DNA from: Rhinatrema bivittatum
Taxonomy: Eukaryota > Chordata > Amphibia > Gymnophiona > Rhinatrematidae
Direction: 5' to 3'
Assembly: GCF_901001135.1 (NCBI RefSeq)
Contig: NC_042616.1
Location: 538,444,135 to 538,508,134 of the forward strand
DNA length: 64,000 bases
The position numbers and the translations under genes are program-made. The number at the start of each line of letters is the position of its first letter. Within the stretch, counting starts at the first letter, position 1. Of the stretch, positions 1 through 12,125 are shown in pieces. The notes under the pieces are model-generated. The model was not told the origin of the DNA, did no database searches, and worked only from the letters and a program-made list of their open reading frames with translations.

Positions 1-231
1 ATCCTCCTAATGGCTTGAGTTGGGAAGCATTTGGAAGAGGAGTCTTTCAGGGAAGTGGGAACTGAATGAGGGAGAGTATTGGGGGGAGGGACAATTTTTA
101 GTAACATTAGGTAAGAGGGAAGGGTATCAAGAGCTTGGCTCAGCCCGTGATTTTTACTTACATCAACCAGAAGGGAGGTGGAATTGAGAGGGGGCTCGGC
201 CCATTATTTCATTGCCTCAGGTACAAACTTA
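1..231. other. Unassigned leading sequence with a SINE scrap
   Basis: G-rich sequence without a recognisable gene. The last 22 bases (about 210-231) match the middle of the tRNA-SINE seen at 16385-16409 (cattgcctcaggtacaaact). The window may therefore begin in SINE debris that a MITE entered at 232. No tRNA-like head is visible upstream. Confidence 0.4.
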
Positions 232-426
232 GGGGGTCATTTATCAAAATGCGATAAGCCCCATTAATGCATGCGATCGATAAGCGGGCTGGGTTAGCCT
301 GTCTGCAAAGAGCTATCGCACAGCCATAATGCTGATTTTAACTATAGGCTGCTGTGACTGTGCGGTAAGGTTTCATTGCCATTTGCGATGTCTCCTGTAA
401 GGCCTATTTCAGTGAATTGACAGGAG

Positions 427-516
<90 letters not shown>

Positions 517-786
517 GCCATAATATCATGGCCCATAGGTAGGTATTTGTATCCCTATGGTAGGTCCACCTAGTAACTCGAGGTGGGGTTTAGGTAAGAG
601 TGTAGGGGTTAGGGGCCACTTTGACATTCTACGTGACTCCTACGAACAGAACAGTGGTCTCTTGGGAAGATTTGCTGGCCTTCAGAGTGAGGAAACTCAC
701 TCCAAGATGAGATTTGGGCAAGGTTCTCTCAACCTAGCTTGATGGACTCTCTACTCTTACGCACGTACCCCTTTGAAAATCTGCCC
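232..786. mobile_element. Harbinger-type MITE with TTA target duplication
   Basis: The element starts GGGGGTCATTTATCAAAATG and ends in TTTGAAAATCTGCCC. The triplet TTA flanks both ends (229-231 and 787-789), as is usual for PIF/Harbinger insertions. The left end resembles the left ends at 8762 and 29066 (GGGGGTTATTT...TAAAG). It has no coding capacity and contains a long (GA)n tract. Assignment to Harbinger rests on the 3-bp TWA duplication and the G-rich start, so it is inference. Confidence 0.6.
430..513. repeat. (AG)n dinucleotide microsatellite
   Basis: About 42 uninterrupted AG units inside the MITE at 232-786. On the minus strand it reads as a Ser-Leu repeat, which is not a protein. 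Confidence 0.95.
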
Positions 787-789
787 TTA

Positions 790-2106
790 GTGTCAAAGCA
801 ATGCTGGACACCACCTGAGTGATAGGAATGTATCACACTCCCAGTGACTTTAGGGGTTTTTTATTGGGGGCAGGGGTTTCCAGATGGGGTGGCAGGGTTG
901 GGGTAGGGGTTGTAGATGGATGGGGAAAGGTGGGGATTAAGAGGGGACCCAGAACCTAAGTGTTTTAAAAATTGGGGAGAAGGGGAAAGTAGGAAGGCTC
1001 CTAGAGCCTCTATGGCCTGCAACTTATTTTACTTTTTATTGGGGCTTGGGAGGGGGTCATCACTACACCCAACATAATTTTTACGGATTTTAGGGGAGGG
1101 ACACGGAGGACCAGGCCTGCTGACTTAGAAGGGGTTTTTTTGTACTTAACCTGCTGTTTTCTGAGTATAGCTGGTTGAAGTTAAAATTATCTGAGTACAC
1201 ATATCCAAATAACTTTAGGGCTTCTGTTGAGGAACTTCTAAAGTTAGCCAAATAACTTAGCCAGATAGCACCCAGGCTAATTTGCTCCACCTCAGAATGT
1301 AACTGACTCCCTCCGAATTATCCAGCTAAGTTGTTAGCCGGATAACTCACAGGCAGGAATTTCAAAAGCCAAGGGTTTGTCTGGCTAAGTGCCAGTTTAT
1401 ATCAATACTATACACCACTGCTTCAGCGATTAAAACTCTAAATGTAAACAATCATGAGATAAAACTCGATCGCTGATGTAAAATACTTTTGTACTGTTTA
1501 TGCAATTTTAAGCTTTTTTTAGAATATTTGTTGACACCTGTTGCTGTGGAGCACTTTATGTAAATAAATTTGTGTTGCTCTCTAATAAAATCATAATAAT
1601 GGAATTGGAGGAAAGTTTCATATAACAAGTAGGTGTCTCCACACCACTACTTTGTGGTTATTTATAATCATTAACTGTCCTCCTCCTCCTGTTGTATTTT
1701 TTGTTATTTATGTGAAGATTCTTGCACCTCGGTGAACCTAAAATTCTTCCGTGATGTGAACATCAATGAGTTTTGTGTGCAAAATAGCACATCATTTTAA
1801 AGGACTATAAAGTCTCTATTAAGAAATACAAGGAGTAAAAATCAGACTTCCCCGTTAGATGTTGGTGTGTGCTGTCCAATTTCTTGCGATGGTCCAGACA
1901 CGAACGATCCGTGTTTCAGACGTGTTGTCTTTCCTCAGGGATGTGAATTGCTTCTAAACGACCAACTTTTAGGGATCTGAGTCACTCCGTCTGAATAATT
2001 TCTCGGATAAACTGGGCTGAATGCCTCATGATGGTATCACTCTGACTCCATCTCCGGAAGAGTAATTTGTCGGTGTTCTGTGACCCCTTTTATATGCTAG
2101 CTATGG
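790..2106. other. Unassigned sequence with traces of an old MITE
   Basis: No gene recognised. Positions about 1140-1400 repeat short blocks such as agttagccaaataacttagcc and ttagccggataact, similar in style to 31080-31250 and 63890-63960. They are probably remains of a MITE built on a TTAGCCGGATAA-like motif. The rest shows no recognisable structure. Confidence 0.35.
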
Positions 2107-2443
2107 AGCAGGCGTAACTTTTACGATAAAGGTAGGGGGGGTGTAGATATGGCTGGGGACTGGGTTAGGTAGGGGAAGGGAGGGGAAGGTGGGGGGAGGC
2201 CGAAGGAAAGTTTCCTCCGAGGCCGTCCGATTTCGGAGCGGCCTCGGAGGGAAAGGGCAGCATGCGCAGGGCTTGGTGCGCTCAAGGTGCACAAATGTGC
2301 ACCCCCTTGTGTGTGCTGACCCCGAATTTTATAAGATACACGCGGCTACACGGGTATCTTATAAAATCCGGCGTACTTTTGTTTGCGCCTAGTGCGCAAA
2401 CAAAAGTACGCGTGGGTGTACATTTATAAAATCTACCCCTTTG
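2107..2443. mobile_element. GC-rich MITE fragment, same family as 4915-5394
   Basis: From the block AGGCGTAACTT through the palindrome CCTCCGAGGCCG...CGGCCTCGGAGG to the end TTTATAAAATCTACCCC, this matches the right half of the element at 4915-5394. The left terminus is missing. The terminal motif GGGGTAGATTTTATAAA is also seen near 56447. It is non-coding. Confidence 0.7.
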
Positions 2444-2478
2444 TGAAGTAAGATAAATCCCTACAAAGAAAAAAACAG

Positions 2479-3177
2479 TAGGGATGTGCAGAGGAACACC
2501 ATACGTTACATTTGGGATTTGTATTCATCGGGGGGCAGATACGTTGCATTCGGCAAGGGGGCCCCCGATACGTTTATATGTTAATTCTTACTCGTCCCGG
2601 CTAAAATTAAATTAACTACAACTCCCCCACACCCTCCTGACCACCCCCAAGACTTAACAAAACTCCCTGGTGGTCCAGTGGGGGGTCCGGGAGCCATCTC
2701 CTGCACTCACTCCCTCGGCTGCCGGTTTCAAAATGGCGCTGATAGCCTGTGACCTACTATGTCACAGGGGCTACCGGTGCCATTGGTCAGCCCCTGTCAA
2801 ATGGAAGGAGCATAAGATGGCGCTGGCCATCCATTGCTCCTACCATGTGACAGGGGCTGACCAATGGCACCGGTAGCCCCTGTGACATAGTACGTGAAAG
2901 GCTATCGGCGCCATTTTGAAACCGGCAGCCGAGGGTGTGAGTGCAGGAGATGGCTTCCGGACTCCCCGCTGGACCACCAGAGAGTTTTGGTAAGTCTTGG
3001 AGGGGTCAGGAGGGTGGGGGATTTGTTTAAATTGGCTCCTTTACATGGCCAAATAATTCGGCCAAGATTCGTTGTATTCCTGGGGAATCGCAATATGTTT
3101 CGCTTCCCCACGAATACAACGAATATGTCCCTATACGTTGCGGATTTCCAATTCGTAGGGAATGAATGCACACCCCT
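2479..3177. mobile_element. hAT-type MITE with a large internal palindrome
   Basis: It starts TAGGGATGTGCA and ends TGCACACCCCT. AAAAACAG stands on both sides (2471-2478 and 3178-3185), giving an 8-bp duplication as in hAT elements; the final A of the right terminus is shared with it. The interior is a long inverted repeat: blocks such as GGTGCCATTGGTCAGCCCCTGTCA, near 2776, recur inverted near 2850. The core is related to the core of the MITE at 12126-12728. Open frames inside are by-products of the palindrome. Confidence 0.7.
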
Positions 3178-3460
3178 AAAAACAGCACCTAGAACCTTTC
3201 CATGCCGTATCATAACAGCAGTAATTCTCAGGATTCAAAAAGGAGCAACCTTATGTACAAAAAGGCAGCAAAGGCAAGCATTACACCAAGCCCTAGAACA
3301 CTAATACGCTATGTAGAGGGCATACAGAATTAAGCCTGCTACAAAGACCTACAGAGAAACTACATGCTAGCCAAAATACTGCACTTCTGTCAGACTTGTG
3401 CAACATAGACGGCCCCTTACCTAATACAGAATAAGGGACTACAAATTAGAAATATACTTG

Positions 3461-3745
3461 CAGGTTCCAATTCACACTAATACACATCATCCCAGGCAGG
3501 TTCTCATCCACACCAATACCCCTGCCCCAGGCAGGCTCCCATTCACTGCAATAACCCCCCAGCAGGCTCCCATTCATACCATTACCCCCACAGGTAGGCT
3601 CCCATTCACTGCAATAACCCCCCAGCAGGCTCCCATTCATACCAATACCCCCACAGGTAGGCTCCCATTCACAGACACACACTCTAGGAAGGCTGCCATT
3701 TACGTAAACACACATCTAGACAGGCTCCCTTTCACTCAAAAACAC
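3461..3745. repeat. Minisatellite, about 30-bp unit
   Basis: Roughly nine tandem, diverged units of the type gcaggctcccattcacacca plus ataccccc. A two-unit higher-order block is almost repeated at 3533-3592 and 3595-3660. Both strands read as repetitive open frames because the unit lacks stops, so they are not evidence of coding. Confidence 0.85.
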
Positions 3746-4911
3746 AAAACCTAGGCAGTCTCCCCATGAAGAGCAGAAGGGGGAGCCCATTCTGCTACAT
3801 GTTCCAGCCCCTGCGCTATTTAAAACTCTTGCGGCTAGCACTTCCTCTATGCTGATCTCGTGCATCTTGAGATCAGCATAGAGCATGTGATAGCTGCAAG
3901 CATTTTGAATTCAGTAGGACCAGAACATGAGGAGTAGCAGGCGAATGGGCTCTCTAAGGTCTGGTTTTTTTCTTCTTGGTCATCAGTGGGATGGGGTCCA
4001 CCAGCAGCCTCCCAGGCCTCATTCTGTTTCAGCCTGCCAGCGGGATGGGAGCCACCGGTCCATCTTCTCTTTGGTCACCGGTAGGCCAGTGTCCACTGGT
4101 GGCCTCCGGGCTGCCTTCCCTCTTTGGCTGCTGCTTCTCAGTCTACTGGGCTGAGGCAACACTAAGTGGGTGGGCCTGAGCTCAAAGTGGGTGGGCCATG
4201 GCCCACCCATGGCTACACCAGGGGTTCTAATAAGAATTTGATTCTATATTGTGAATTCTCTTTCGGGTGTTCCTGACTTTCACCAGATGAAATGAAAGTC
4301 GCCTGTCTACCTTAAATCCACTAAGGAGAGGATGTTCTATGGGCGGGATCCTGCAGGGCAGGTGGGACTCAGAAGGCATAACCAGAGACTGGGGAATAAG
4401 AGCTGGGATCCAGGTGGGGAATAATCAGAACCAGGCCCAGCTCTCTTGGAGGAAGGCAACCCCTGTGCATATGATCGAAGCTGTGCATACATTTCATGTT
4501 TTAAGAAAGGCTGGAATCAGACTGAATTTCTACGCCCAGGCCTGCGGGAATTACTGCTCATTACCACAAGCACACACACTGAAGGAAAAATACCCATCTT
4601 CCAGGGAAAAGAGAGTTGCCAAAAGTCATCCCTGTCACTCAGGGCACTGAAAGATTAATCTTTCCCACTATCAAAAAAGAATCCCGTCCCTGGAGAAAAG
4701 AGAGACTGTGAAAGAGCTAGTCAGGTATGGTTCTAGCCCCAAAGATGGAGTTACAGATAATTAAAAATCCTTAATTTGATAAGTGATGGAACAATTTGTA
4801 CTATTAGGTACACTCACTCACGTCTTTTTCTCAGTATGTAGTAGTGTATTCTCCATGAATCTTAATTTTTTAAAGCAAGAATATGCTGAAACAGGCTCTG
4901 TTAATCCAAAT
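3746..4911. other. Unassigned sequence
   Basis: No gene or repeat family recognised. One small hairpin is visible at about 3850-3880 (atgctgatctc / gagatcagcat). Short open frames here lack any domain I recognise. Confidence 0.3.
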
Positions 4912-4914
4912 ACA

Positions 4915-5394
4915 GGGCCGGATTTTAAAAGGGTTACGCGCATAAGGTATGCTCGTAACCCTTTTAAAACGCCCCTGCGCACGCCGAGCCTATTTTGCAT
5001 AGGCTCAGCGGCGCGCGCAAGCCCCGGGACGCGCGTAAGTCCCGGGGCTTGCAAAAAGGGGCGGTCGGGGGCGTGGCCGAGGGCCCGACACAGTGGCCTG
5101 TGTTGGGGCCTGCCGCGGCAGCAGACAGCCGGCGCATGTAAGTTACGACTGCCCGGAGGCAGGCGTAACTTCACGGATAAAGGTTAGTAGGGGGATTTAG
5201 GTAGGGCTGGGGGGTGGGTTAGATAGGGGAAGGGAGGGGAATGTGGGGGGAGGCGGAAAGAAAGTTCCCTCCGAGGCCGCTCCGATTTCGGAGCGGCCTC
5301 GGAGGGAACGGGCAGTGCGCGCAGGGCACACTTTTGTTTGCGCCTGGTGTGCGAACAAAAGTACGCGCGCGCGCTGTTTTTTAAAATGTACCCC
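4915..5394. mobile_element. Complete GC-rich MITE
   Basis: The left end GGGCCGGATTTTAAAA and right end TTTTTTAAAATGTACCCC are imperfect inverted repeats, flanked by ACA on each side (4912-4914, 5395-5397). Internal palindromes include CCTCCGAGGCCGCTCCG with its inverse. The right half is shared with 2107-2443. It is rich in CpG and GCGCGC runs, unlike its AT-rich surroundings. Non-coding; the superfamily is uncertain. Confidence 0.7.
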
Positions 5395-5397
5395 ACA

Positions 5398-7480
5398 GAG
5401 TCTCTCTGTCTTTAGTGTTTCAGGTGAAAAGTTCTTTTCTTCCCTTCTAATGTTATGCTCTGTGTCCTCTGATGCCAGAATATCCATTACTTCTTACAAT
5501 ACTTATTGCTCAAAGTTAGGCCTTTTAAACCTAGCTTTCTTCAGCCACTTGCTATAAACAAAATCTCAGGCTGGTATTGATTTTTGCACAGTTTTTAATA
5601 AATAATTTCTGGCACTTTCTCCAGGAAATACCCATGCATCTAAGGTTTAAATCTAGTCATCCTCTAAGGAATATTTCCTTTTATTATCTGGTAACACCTT
5701 GTTTTATAAGGTTTTCAGTGAGCATATGTATATCGAAGTATTGAATAACACTCAGCTTATTCTTGGTCATTTTACTGATTTCAGGCTTCCAAACAATCTC
5801 AGACACGTCTTCAAAAGCTGGAAAATATTTCCCGTGGTCCAGCTATAAGTATTACAATTAACTATTCTGCTTCTTACTTTCTTTCTGCTTTAAAAATTTT
5901 GAATCATTTATATACATGTGCCAATAATTGTTCCTTCAATTTTAAAAGTGTTTTCACTGTATTTCTGTCTCTGATGCAGAGCCCAGCTGCAGCACGCCAA
6001 ACAATTGAGCTGTAAGCGACTCTCTCTCTACAGGTTCCAAACTGAAGCAAACTTTTCTTTTTCAGTGGCATTCTTACTCTGATGATATCACTCTAAAGCA
6101 GTGTCAATAATACCTTCTGAATTTCCATATTGTGTACTCTGTAATGATTGAGACCCCCTGCCACAGGCGATGACCTTCTGTAAGAATTTTTGGTGTTCTT
6201 AAAAGTGTTTAAAATAACCTAGAAACTCCAGGGGAGCCAATCCTAGTATTACTTTGGTGTTCTTGAGCTGGCTGCTTCACCCTGTTGTTTTCCAAGTCTC
6301 TTCCATGAAGCTGCCTCAAACCATACTTAGCTATGCTTACAAGTGGAGAAAACCTGGACTGGATTAGCTATTTTTATCCAAAATAGAGTTAGTTTGAATA
6401 AATATTTGTTCGTCAATAATTAAAATTTTGTTTGCTTCTAATAATATACCTTAAGTCTTTTTGAAGTGCTTAATATTTGCTCAGCTGATTTTGTCCTTTA
6501 TCCCCCATAATTCCAATAATGCTAAGAATGATCCTTCTTTTCTGTTATATTTTTTATGTGGTTGGGACTTGTTTAAGAGCCCCCCTACCATTATACTGGT
6601 CCCACTTGCCATTATTTTCAGTATTTTTGTTGTTTTTAACTAATTTTAACAAAAAAACTTTCAACAAAAAATAAATTAAACAAAATTAATAATTAATGAG
6701 CTGCTTTGCAGGATATTGAATCACAGTAGCTCATTAATTTTAAATTTGAATACAATGTTCTGTGTAGCAGACTACTTGTAAAATGTTACTATTTGCAAAC
6801 ATGCATTATTTCACAAATGGTGTTTCATGCACTAAAAGCCAAAATAGTGCACATAATCGCAAATTACATGCAACTTCGGGCTGAAGGACAGGAAGCAACT
6901 GTGGGAGCATCTTACTCTCTCCTGTGACCCTCCAGGAAAGAGGGAGGCCTCTGGTAGCTGCAAGAGACTTTGGGCTCTTTCTTACAGCATTGCACGGTGA
7001 TGGGGGTGGGGGGGATGGAACTAGTGAACAGGAAATGTCTGTTCCTGCTGCTGTCACATTTCCTCATCCATGACAGCAGTGAAAGAGTCCCTCTGTTTCC
7101 ATGGTTTGGTGGAAGGGAGTTGCTGAAGGTGTTCAGGGCAGTATGGAAAGCCCCCAGTGTCAAAATCAAGTGAAGCCCATGTTTTTCGATGAAGCCCATT
7201 TAAACCAAATAATGTAAGCTTAAAAATGCTAAAATAAGCATAAATACATTAAGGGGACAAATAATTGGTGGTCAGGAGAGTACTGGGTGGACTATTGAGA
7301 AGTTGTGAGTGTATGGACAATGGCGATCCCAATGCCAGTACAAAATAATGAGAATACTTAACAATACAATCATATACCCCATATGGTATCCAGCTTATAA
7401 CAATGAAACCATAGCTAATTAAACTGGAATTCAATCACTTGAATCCAAGCTCTATTTCACAGTCTTCTTCCCAAACCCAT
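5398..7480. other. Unassigned AT-rich sequence
   Basis: Mostly AT-rich sequence with no gene or recognised repeat. An inverted pair taatgagct / agctcatta lies at about 6693-6738. No frame shows a known domain. Confidence 0.3.
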
Positions 7481-7482
7481 CT

Positions 7483-7560
7483 TATTTATTTATTTATTTA
7501 TGGTTTTTATATACCGATCTTCTTACATAATATGTAAATCAAATCGGTTTACAGAGAACA
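7483..7560 (-). mobile_element. L2-type LINE 3' tail fragment
   Basis: (TTTA)n is followed by atataccgatctt and aatcggtttacag. This is the reverse complement of the 3' end seen at 44690-44750 and 55250-55345 (gtaaaccg...ggtatacaaa...(AAAT)n). Only the tail is present. Confidence 0.7.
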
Positions 7561-7597
7561 GTTGAATAAGCTTGCTTGTGGGCAATTACATATAACA

Positions 7598-7700
7598 AAG
7601 AACTTTTTTGAGTAACAGATTGTATAACTTTTTGAGTAACATTTTTGAGTAACATCTTTTGAGTAACATCTTGAGTAACTTTTTGAGTAACATCTTCCCT
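7598..7700. repeat. Short minisatellite with a TTTTTGAGTAACAT core
   Basis: About seven imperfect copies of a 13-19 bp unit carrying the word gagtaac, separated by t-rich spacers, next to the L2 tail. Confidence 0.85.
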
Positions 7701-7749
7701 CTCTTATCCCCAATATTACATTTCTCGTTCCATTTCCCAAAGTTTCCAA

Positions 7750-10560
7750 ACCCCTGAAAACACTGAGATATTATTCCTGCGAATAGCCATTATTTTTTCA
7801 TATGATAAAAACCCCATAACCATTTATACAAGACAGAATGCTAGGCACACCAGTTCTCTTCCAATGAGCTGCCAATTTGCATCTAAGAGCAAAGAGTATA
7901 TCAAATTTAATTTGCCCACTTTTGCAGAAGTTTCATCCACTGGACCATTAAGTATCTAAATTTTAGGATTTAACTCAATTCTAAACCTAGTAATGTAAAA
8001 AATAATATCGTGAACTTTCTTCCAAAAAGGAGCAATAATCCTGTATCCCCACAAAATATGTCCCTCACCTCTCCACACCCATGCCAACACAAATCTGACA
8101 CTTACGTTATTTAGGTTAAAGAGGATATAAGACACCATCTATAATACACTTTATATGTAGTTTCAGCTAAATTAGCAGAGGTGGATAACTTTGTTGTTCT
8201 TAGGAGTATCTCTTCCCAATCCTCCTCATCTAGCACCCAATTCAGGTCATTCTCCCATGCCTCTTCATGTTTAAGTTGACCTAAAACTAGATATAATTTA
8301 GAGAACACCCCTTTAAACCAACAAGCCTTACTCACCATTATCTCAATTGCCGTATTTCTCTACTACTTGTCTCACTTGAAAATACATAAACAAATCAGCA
8401 CTAACCAGGTGATACTAATTTTTGAGTTCTGTGAAACTCAATATTCCATTTGTATCACACAGTTGTCCCATACTATATATTCGAAGGTGTTCCCATCTTT
8501 AAAAATTTCAAATTCACTTCTTGAATGAAAGTCCCCATTGTGTCAAATGGGAGCCAATAGGAAATATTTCCTCCAAGAAACCATCTTTAGCTTGACCCCC
8601 TTCTAAATGTTCAGTGTAACTCTAGTATAAGGATGCTCTAAATTAGGTATAGTCGTATATGCACTCATAATCCATGAGTGATATCTAAAGGGAATCACCC
8701 CTAAATTGTGCTATTGTAGTCTCACCCAATATTTAGACTTACCCTCTCCCATTCAATGTAAGGGGGTTATTTACTAAAGCTTTATCGTGTGTGTTAGGGC
8801 CTTATCGCATGCGATAAGGCAGGCCATATTGCACACAAAAAGGGCCTTTTCGCATGCAATATAATGCAAATTAGGGGGAGGGGAAGAGTTGGGGCAGGGA
8901 GGGGGAGGAGTCGGCCACGGCACCGCTGCCGGCAATAATGTGAGGAACATTATCGCCGGCAGTAGCGCAGCAAATAGCACCACCTTTCACGGTGGCGCTA
9001 TTTGCACGAAAGGCTGCAGCCAACTGCACTGCGGCTGGTGAAATCGCACCGCCGTGGTGCATACGGCTGAGGCCTTTCGCAGTCCCGCCCCCCTTCACTC
9101 CCTGCCCCCTTTTTTGCTGGATTCATCATTCTGCGAAGAATGATGAATCCAGCTCTAGGTTGGCTTTCAATTGTGCAGCTTTATAATAAGTCTCCACTGA
9201 GGGTGCCCTCAATCCTCCCAAAGGCCTAGATCTATAGAGCACTTTCTTTGCTATTCTTGGGGGCCTATGTTTCCAAATAAAATTAAGCAATATTTTCTGA
9301 ATAGCATTTAATATCTCCTTTGAGTCCTCAATAGGAAATGTCTGGGAATAATAATTCGAATGTGGCAAAACATTCCTTTTGATGGTAGCAACTCTATCCA
9401 TCCAAGTCAAAGGCCACTCAGACCTGGAAATCCTTATTTATAGCATTAATCAAAGGAATGTAATTCTGCTGTCCCTTCACATTTCTTTTATCCACCATAA
9501 TCTTAACACCCAAATATTTTAAATACTCTTTATCCCATTTAAAGGAAAATGTCTTTGTATATTTTCTACTATTTCTTTTGGGATATTAATATTTAATACC
9601 TCTGATTGTGCCATATTTACTTTGAAATCTGACACTTTGCCCATATGATTCCATTTTTTTGATTATGTTAGGTAATTAACTTGTAGGTTTTGCTAGAATA
9701 AATATCACATCATGTGCAAAAAGCATAATTTTATGTTCTTCCTGACCAATTTTAATCCCTGAGATATCTGGACATGCTGTTTTTTTTTTCTGCAACAGGT
9801 TCCATCACCAAGATGAACAACAAGGATGACAGAAGGCACTCCTGTCTCTTCCATCAAGCTAATGCAAAATTATCCAAGTAACCACCATTCAATTTAATGC
9901 ATGCTTCTGGGGGCATATATAAGTTTAGTATCCAAGTGCTAAAGTTCCCTCCTAATCCTATCTTTTGCAAAACTTTGAACATAAGAGGCCAATAAATTCT
10001 GTCAAATGCTTTTCAGGGTCAACTGACAATACAAATGAAGGGACCTTTTTCTTTCTGAGCAGCCCATCCACATTATATTTAGAATTCTCTGCACATGATC
10101 TGAGACTTGTCTACCTTGAAGGAACCCTGATTGGTTTTCATTTATCAACACTGGGACAATCCAAGCTAGAATTTGGGCTGAAATTGTTTACATCTATATT
10201 TAAGAATGATATCGGTCTACAGAATCCACATACATTTTTATTCATCTGTTCTTTCAATAGGATAAGTATACCAGCTAAGTATACCAGCTACCTTCATGGA
10301 TGGAGGCAGTTCACCATTCAGAAACAAAGAGTTAATTAAATGCATAATTCAAAGGCTGCCCCCAATGATGCACCAAACTGCTTATAGAAGTGAGTCATGT
10401 AGCCATCAAAACCTGGCACTTTATCTACTTTTAAAAATGTTATTACTGTTAAAATTTCCAGTTCTGAAATGTCTTTATCCAACCATTTAGTTTACTTCTT
10501 TGTGATAACTGGATGATTTCTAAGATTCTACTTTCCTTACATAATCTACTATATCTAGTT
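7750..10560 (-). pseudogene. Decayed L1-type LINE ORF2 fragment
   Basis: On the minus strand the pieces follow L1 ORF2 order. A motif like LKSGK-PGFDG precedes the polymerase domain (about 10390-10440). A degraded version of the RQGCPLSPLLF region lies near 9830, and a corrupted FADD region (FAHDVIF) near 9720. The better-preserved block WMDRVATIKRNVLP...FIWKHRPPRI...GGLRAP...YYKAAQL is at 9160-9410. A C-terminal region with WENDLNWVL-EEDWEEI and YKVYYRWCL is at 8120-8270, and a TF-H-W-C-like tail at 7960-8080. Many frameshifts and stops are present, and a MITE splits it at 8762-9155. It belongs to a different L1 lineage from the copy at 37209-43249. The ends are approximate. Confidence 0.8.
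8762..9155. mobile_element. Harbinger-type MITE inserted in the decayed L1
   Basis: It begins GGGGGTTATTTACTAAAG after TAA (8759-8761) and ends ...GATGAATCCAGCTC before TAG (9156-9158), a slightly mutated 3-bp duplication. It is a close relative of 29066-29448. Both share the cores TTATCGCATGCGATAA-like and AAAGGGCCTTTTCG, a GCCACGGCACCGCTGCCGGC block and a terminal hairpin CATTCTGCGAAGAATG. Non-coding. Confidence 0.75.
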
Positions 10561-11440
10561 CACTTATACTCAGAGTTCCCAGTTTCTTGCAGCAAATTTT
10601 TCAAGATTCTGCAGAAGAGTTACCAAATTCTGTGGCATTTTTAAAAAATTCTGCAGCAATTATATGGTAAATTTGCATAAATTTGCATATATTTTCCAAT
10701 TTAAATAATGTTTGTTTTTTTTTGCTTTTTAAAAATAAAGTTGTTTTCTGACATTTCTGTGTCTAGCTAATTTATTTGGTTCTTTATTACAGGCAAAGGA
10801 ATCTTAATGATTGGGGCAGGAAAGGAAAAAAGGAGAATGGATCTGAGAATGGGAACAAAGGAGATCTCAGAAGAGGGAAAGGGGATCTCAGAGAAGGGAA
10901 ATGATGAAAGAATCTTAGGCAGAATGAGTAGAGGGATAGGGGATGGAGGGTAGTGGGTAGAGGGTAGAGGGTGAGGAAGGAGAGTATGGGGGATTCAGGG
11001 AGGATAAGTAACTCCTGTAATGGGGTACATAAAATGATGGATTGAATTTTCCTACTGGATAATGGTCCTCCTCTCCAAATTTGTTCTTCAAATTGGTTCT
11101 GCAGATGGTGAAATGGACCAGTATAATGACAGCATGATTATCCATTAACCACTCTCTTCTATCTGACTGGACAGGGAGAGATGCTGCTTTCTCTGGGACA
11201 TAAAAACCATTCTATGATGCTACCTATAGGACTGCAAACCTAGGGTTTCCTTTTAGAAGGTGAAGATTAGAGACTGTCTTATGGTTCTTGGTATTCCAAA
11301 AAGCTGTCTCATCTATGGAAATGGCTATTTCCAATGACTGCAATGCACAGCAATCTTACTAGTGACCTGGGGTATCATGGACCTTCATGGAGGCTTTCTC
11401 TTCAGGTATACTTTGGTACAGGTGGCTTCATACCATTTGT
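10561..11440. other. Unassigned sequence
   Basis: No gene recognised. Positions 10590-10680 carry repeated words (attctgcagaa, attctgtggca, attctgcagca) that suggest an old repeat. Positions 10810-11000 are purine-rich, with many aggggat/gggaaa words. Confidence 0.3.
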
Positions 11441-11444
11441 CTTT

Positions 11445-11760
11445 ACATTAATGGAGGGCAAAGAGCCATGTTACTCACTTCAGACATCAGTAGATACATT
11501 GTGATGTACCATTACAGAAGTCACAGTAACAGCTACAGTACTCACTCAATTTTGTCATCCTAATTCTCCCAATAGATTGAGGACCTAAAGAAGAAGGCCC
11601 AATGGCTGTGTCTTTGCAAGAGGAGGGAATTGGACCAGCTGCAAGCTCAGTGGAAAGGGGCTGGAGGTAAGTTCTTTCTCTGGCCATCAGAACCATATTC
11701 ATAAAGTCTGTATAAGTTCTGTTTCTATCACTGGACACACTATTGGCCAAATTTTAAATT
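11445..11760 (+). pseudogene. Harbinger Myb-like gene exon remnant
   Basis: The block gaggacctaaagaagaaggccca (11578-11600) ending in ctggag|gtaagttc (donor near 11667) aligns with the Harbinger exon at 44890-44988. The upstream part (gttactcacttcagacatcagtag) aligns with 36890-36965, where the same transposon is cut by an L2. The exon reads EDLKKKAQ...RRELDQLQAQW, resembling the C-terminal helices of the Myb/SANT-like protein that accompanies Harbinger transposases. An acceptor-like ccaatag precedes it. Only one exon remains, so it is a dead fragment. Confidence 0.6.
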
Positions 11761-12117
11761 GGCCATGCACGTAAAAATCGCCACTTAAGCACATAGCCGG
11801 GCCCTGTGTGCACCGCATGCATTTTCAAAAGGGCCCGGCCATGCTCATAAGTGGCGATATGTACACAAGTGCTGGGACCTGAGAAAGGGCCCAGCTCCAT
11901 CCTGCCCCGTCCCTCCCCACCCCTCCCCCCCAGCTGTTGGCGTAGGCCTCATAGATTTGCCTGCATGGCAGTGTCAATTACACCACAGAACCAACAGTTC
12001 ACTTCCATGCCACCCATCACACATTTTAGTTGTGTGTGAGGAGGTTGGTGGGGGGGGGGGGGGTTGCAAACCATAAGGTTTGCTTATGGTGTCTAATATA
12101 CCCTTGTATCAGCTGTA
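11761..12117. other. MITE-like fragment and G-run
   Basis: Positions 11775-11860 contain an inverted pair (cgccactta ... taagtggcg and gccgggccc ... gggcccggc), typical of the GC-rich MITEs here, but I cannot fix its ends. A run of about 14 G lies at 12050-12063. Confidence 0.4.
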
Positions 12118-12125
12118 CTTGTGAT

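Noticed and set aside
342..536. Ser-Leu repeat open frame
   Set aside because: Direct translation of the (GA)n tract.
2894..3304. 136-codon open frame and its antisense partner
   Set aside because: Falls on the palindromic half of the hAT-type MITE; both strands are open because of the inverted repeat.
3461..3745. CRISPR-like array
   Set aside because: Repeats are contiguous and diverged without unique spacers, and the setting is a vertebrate genome.
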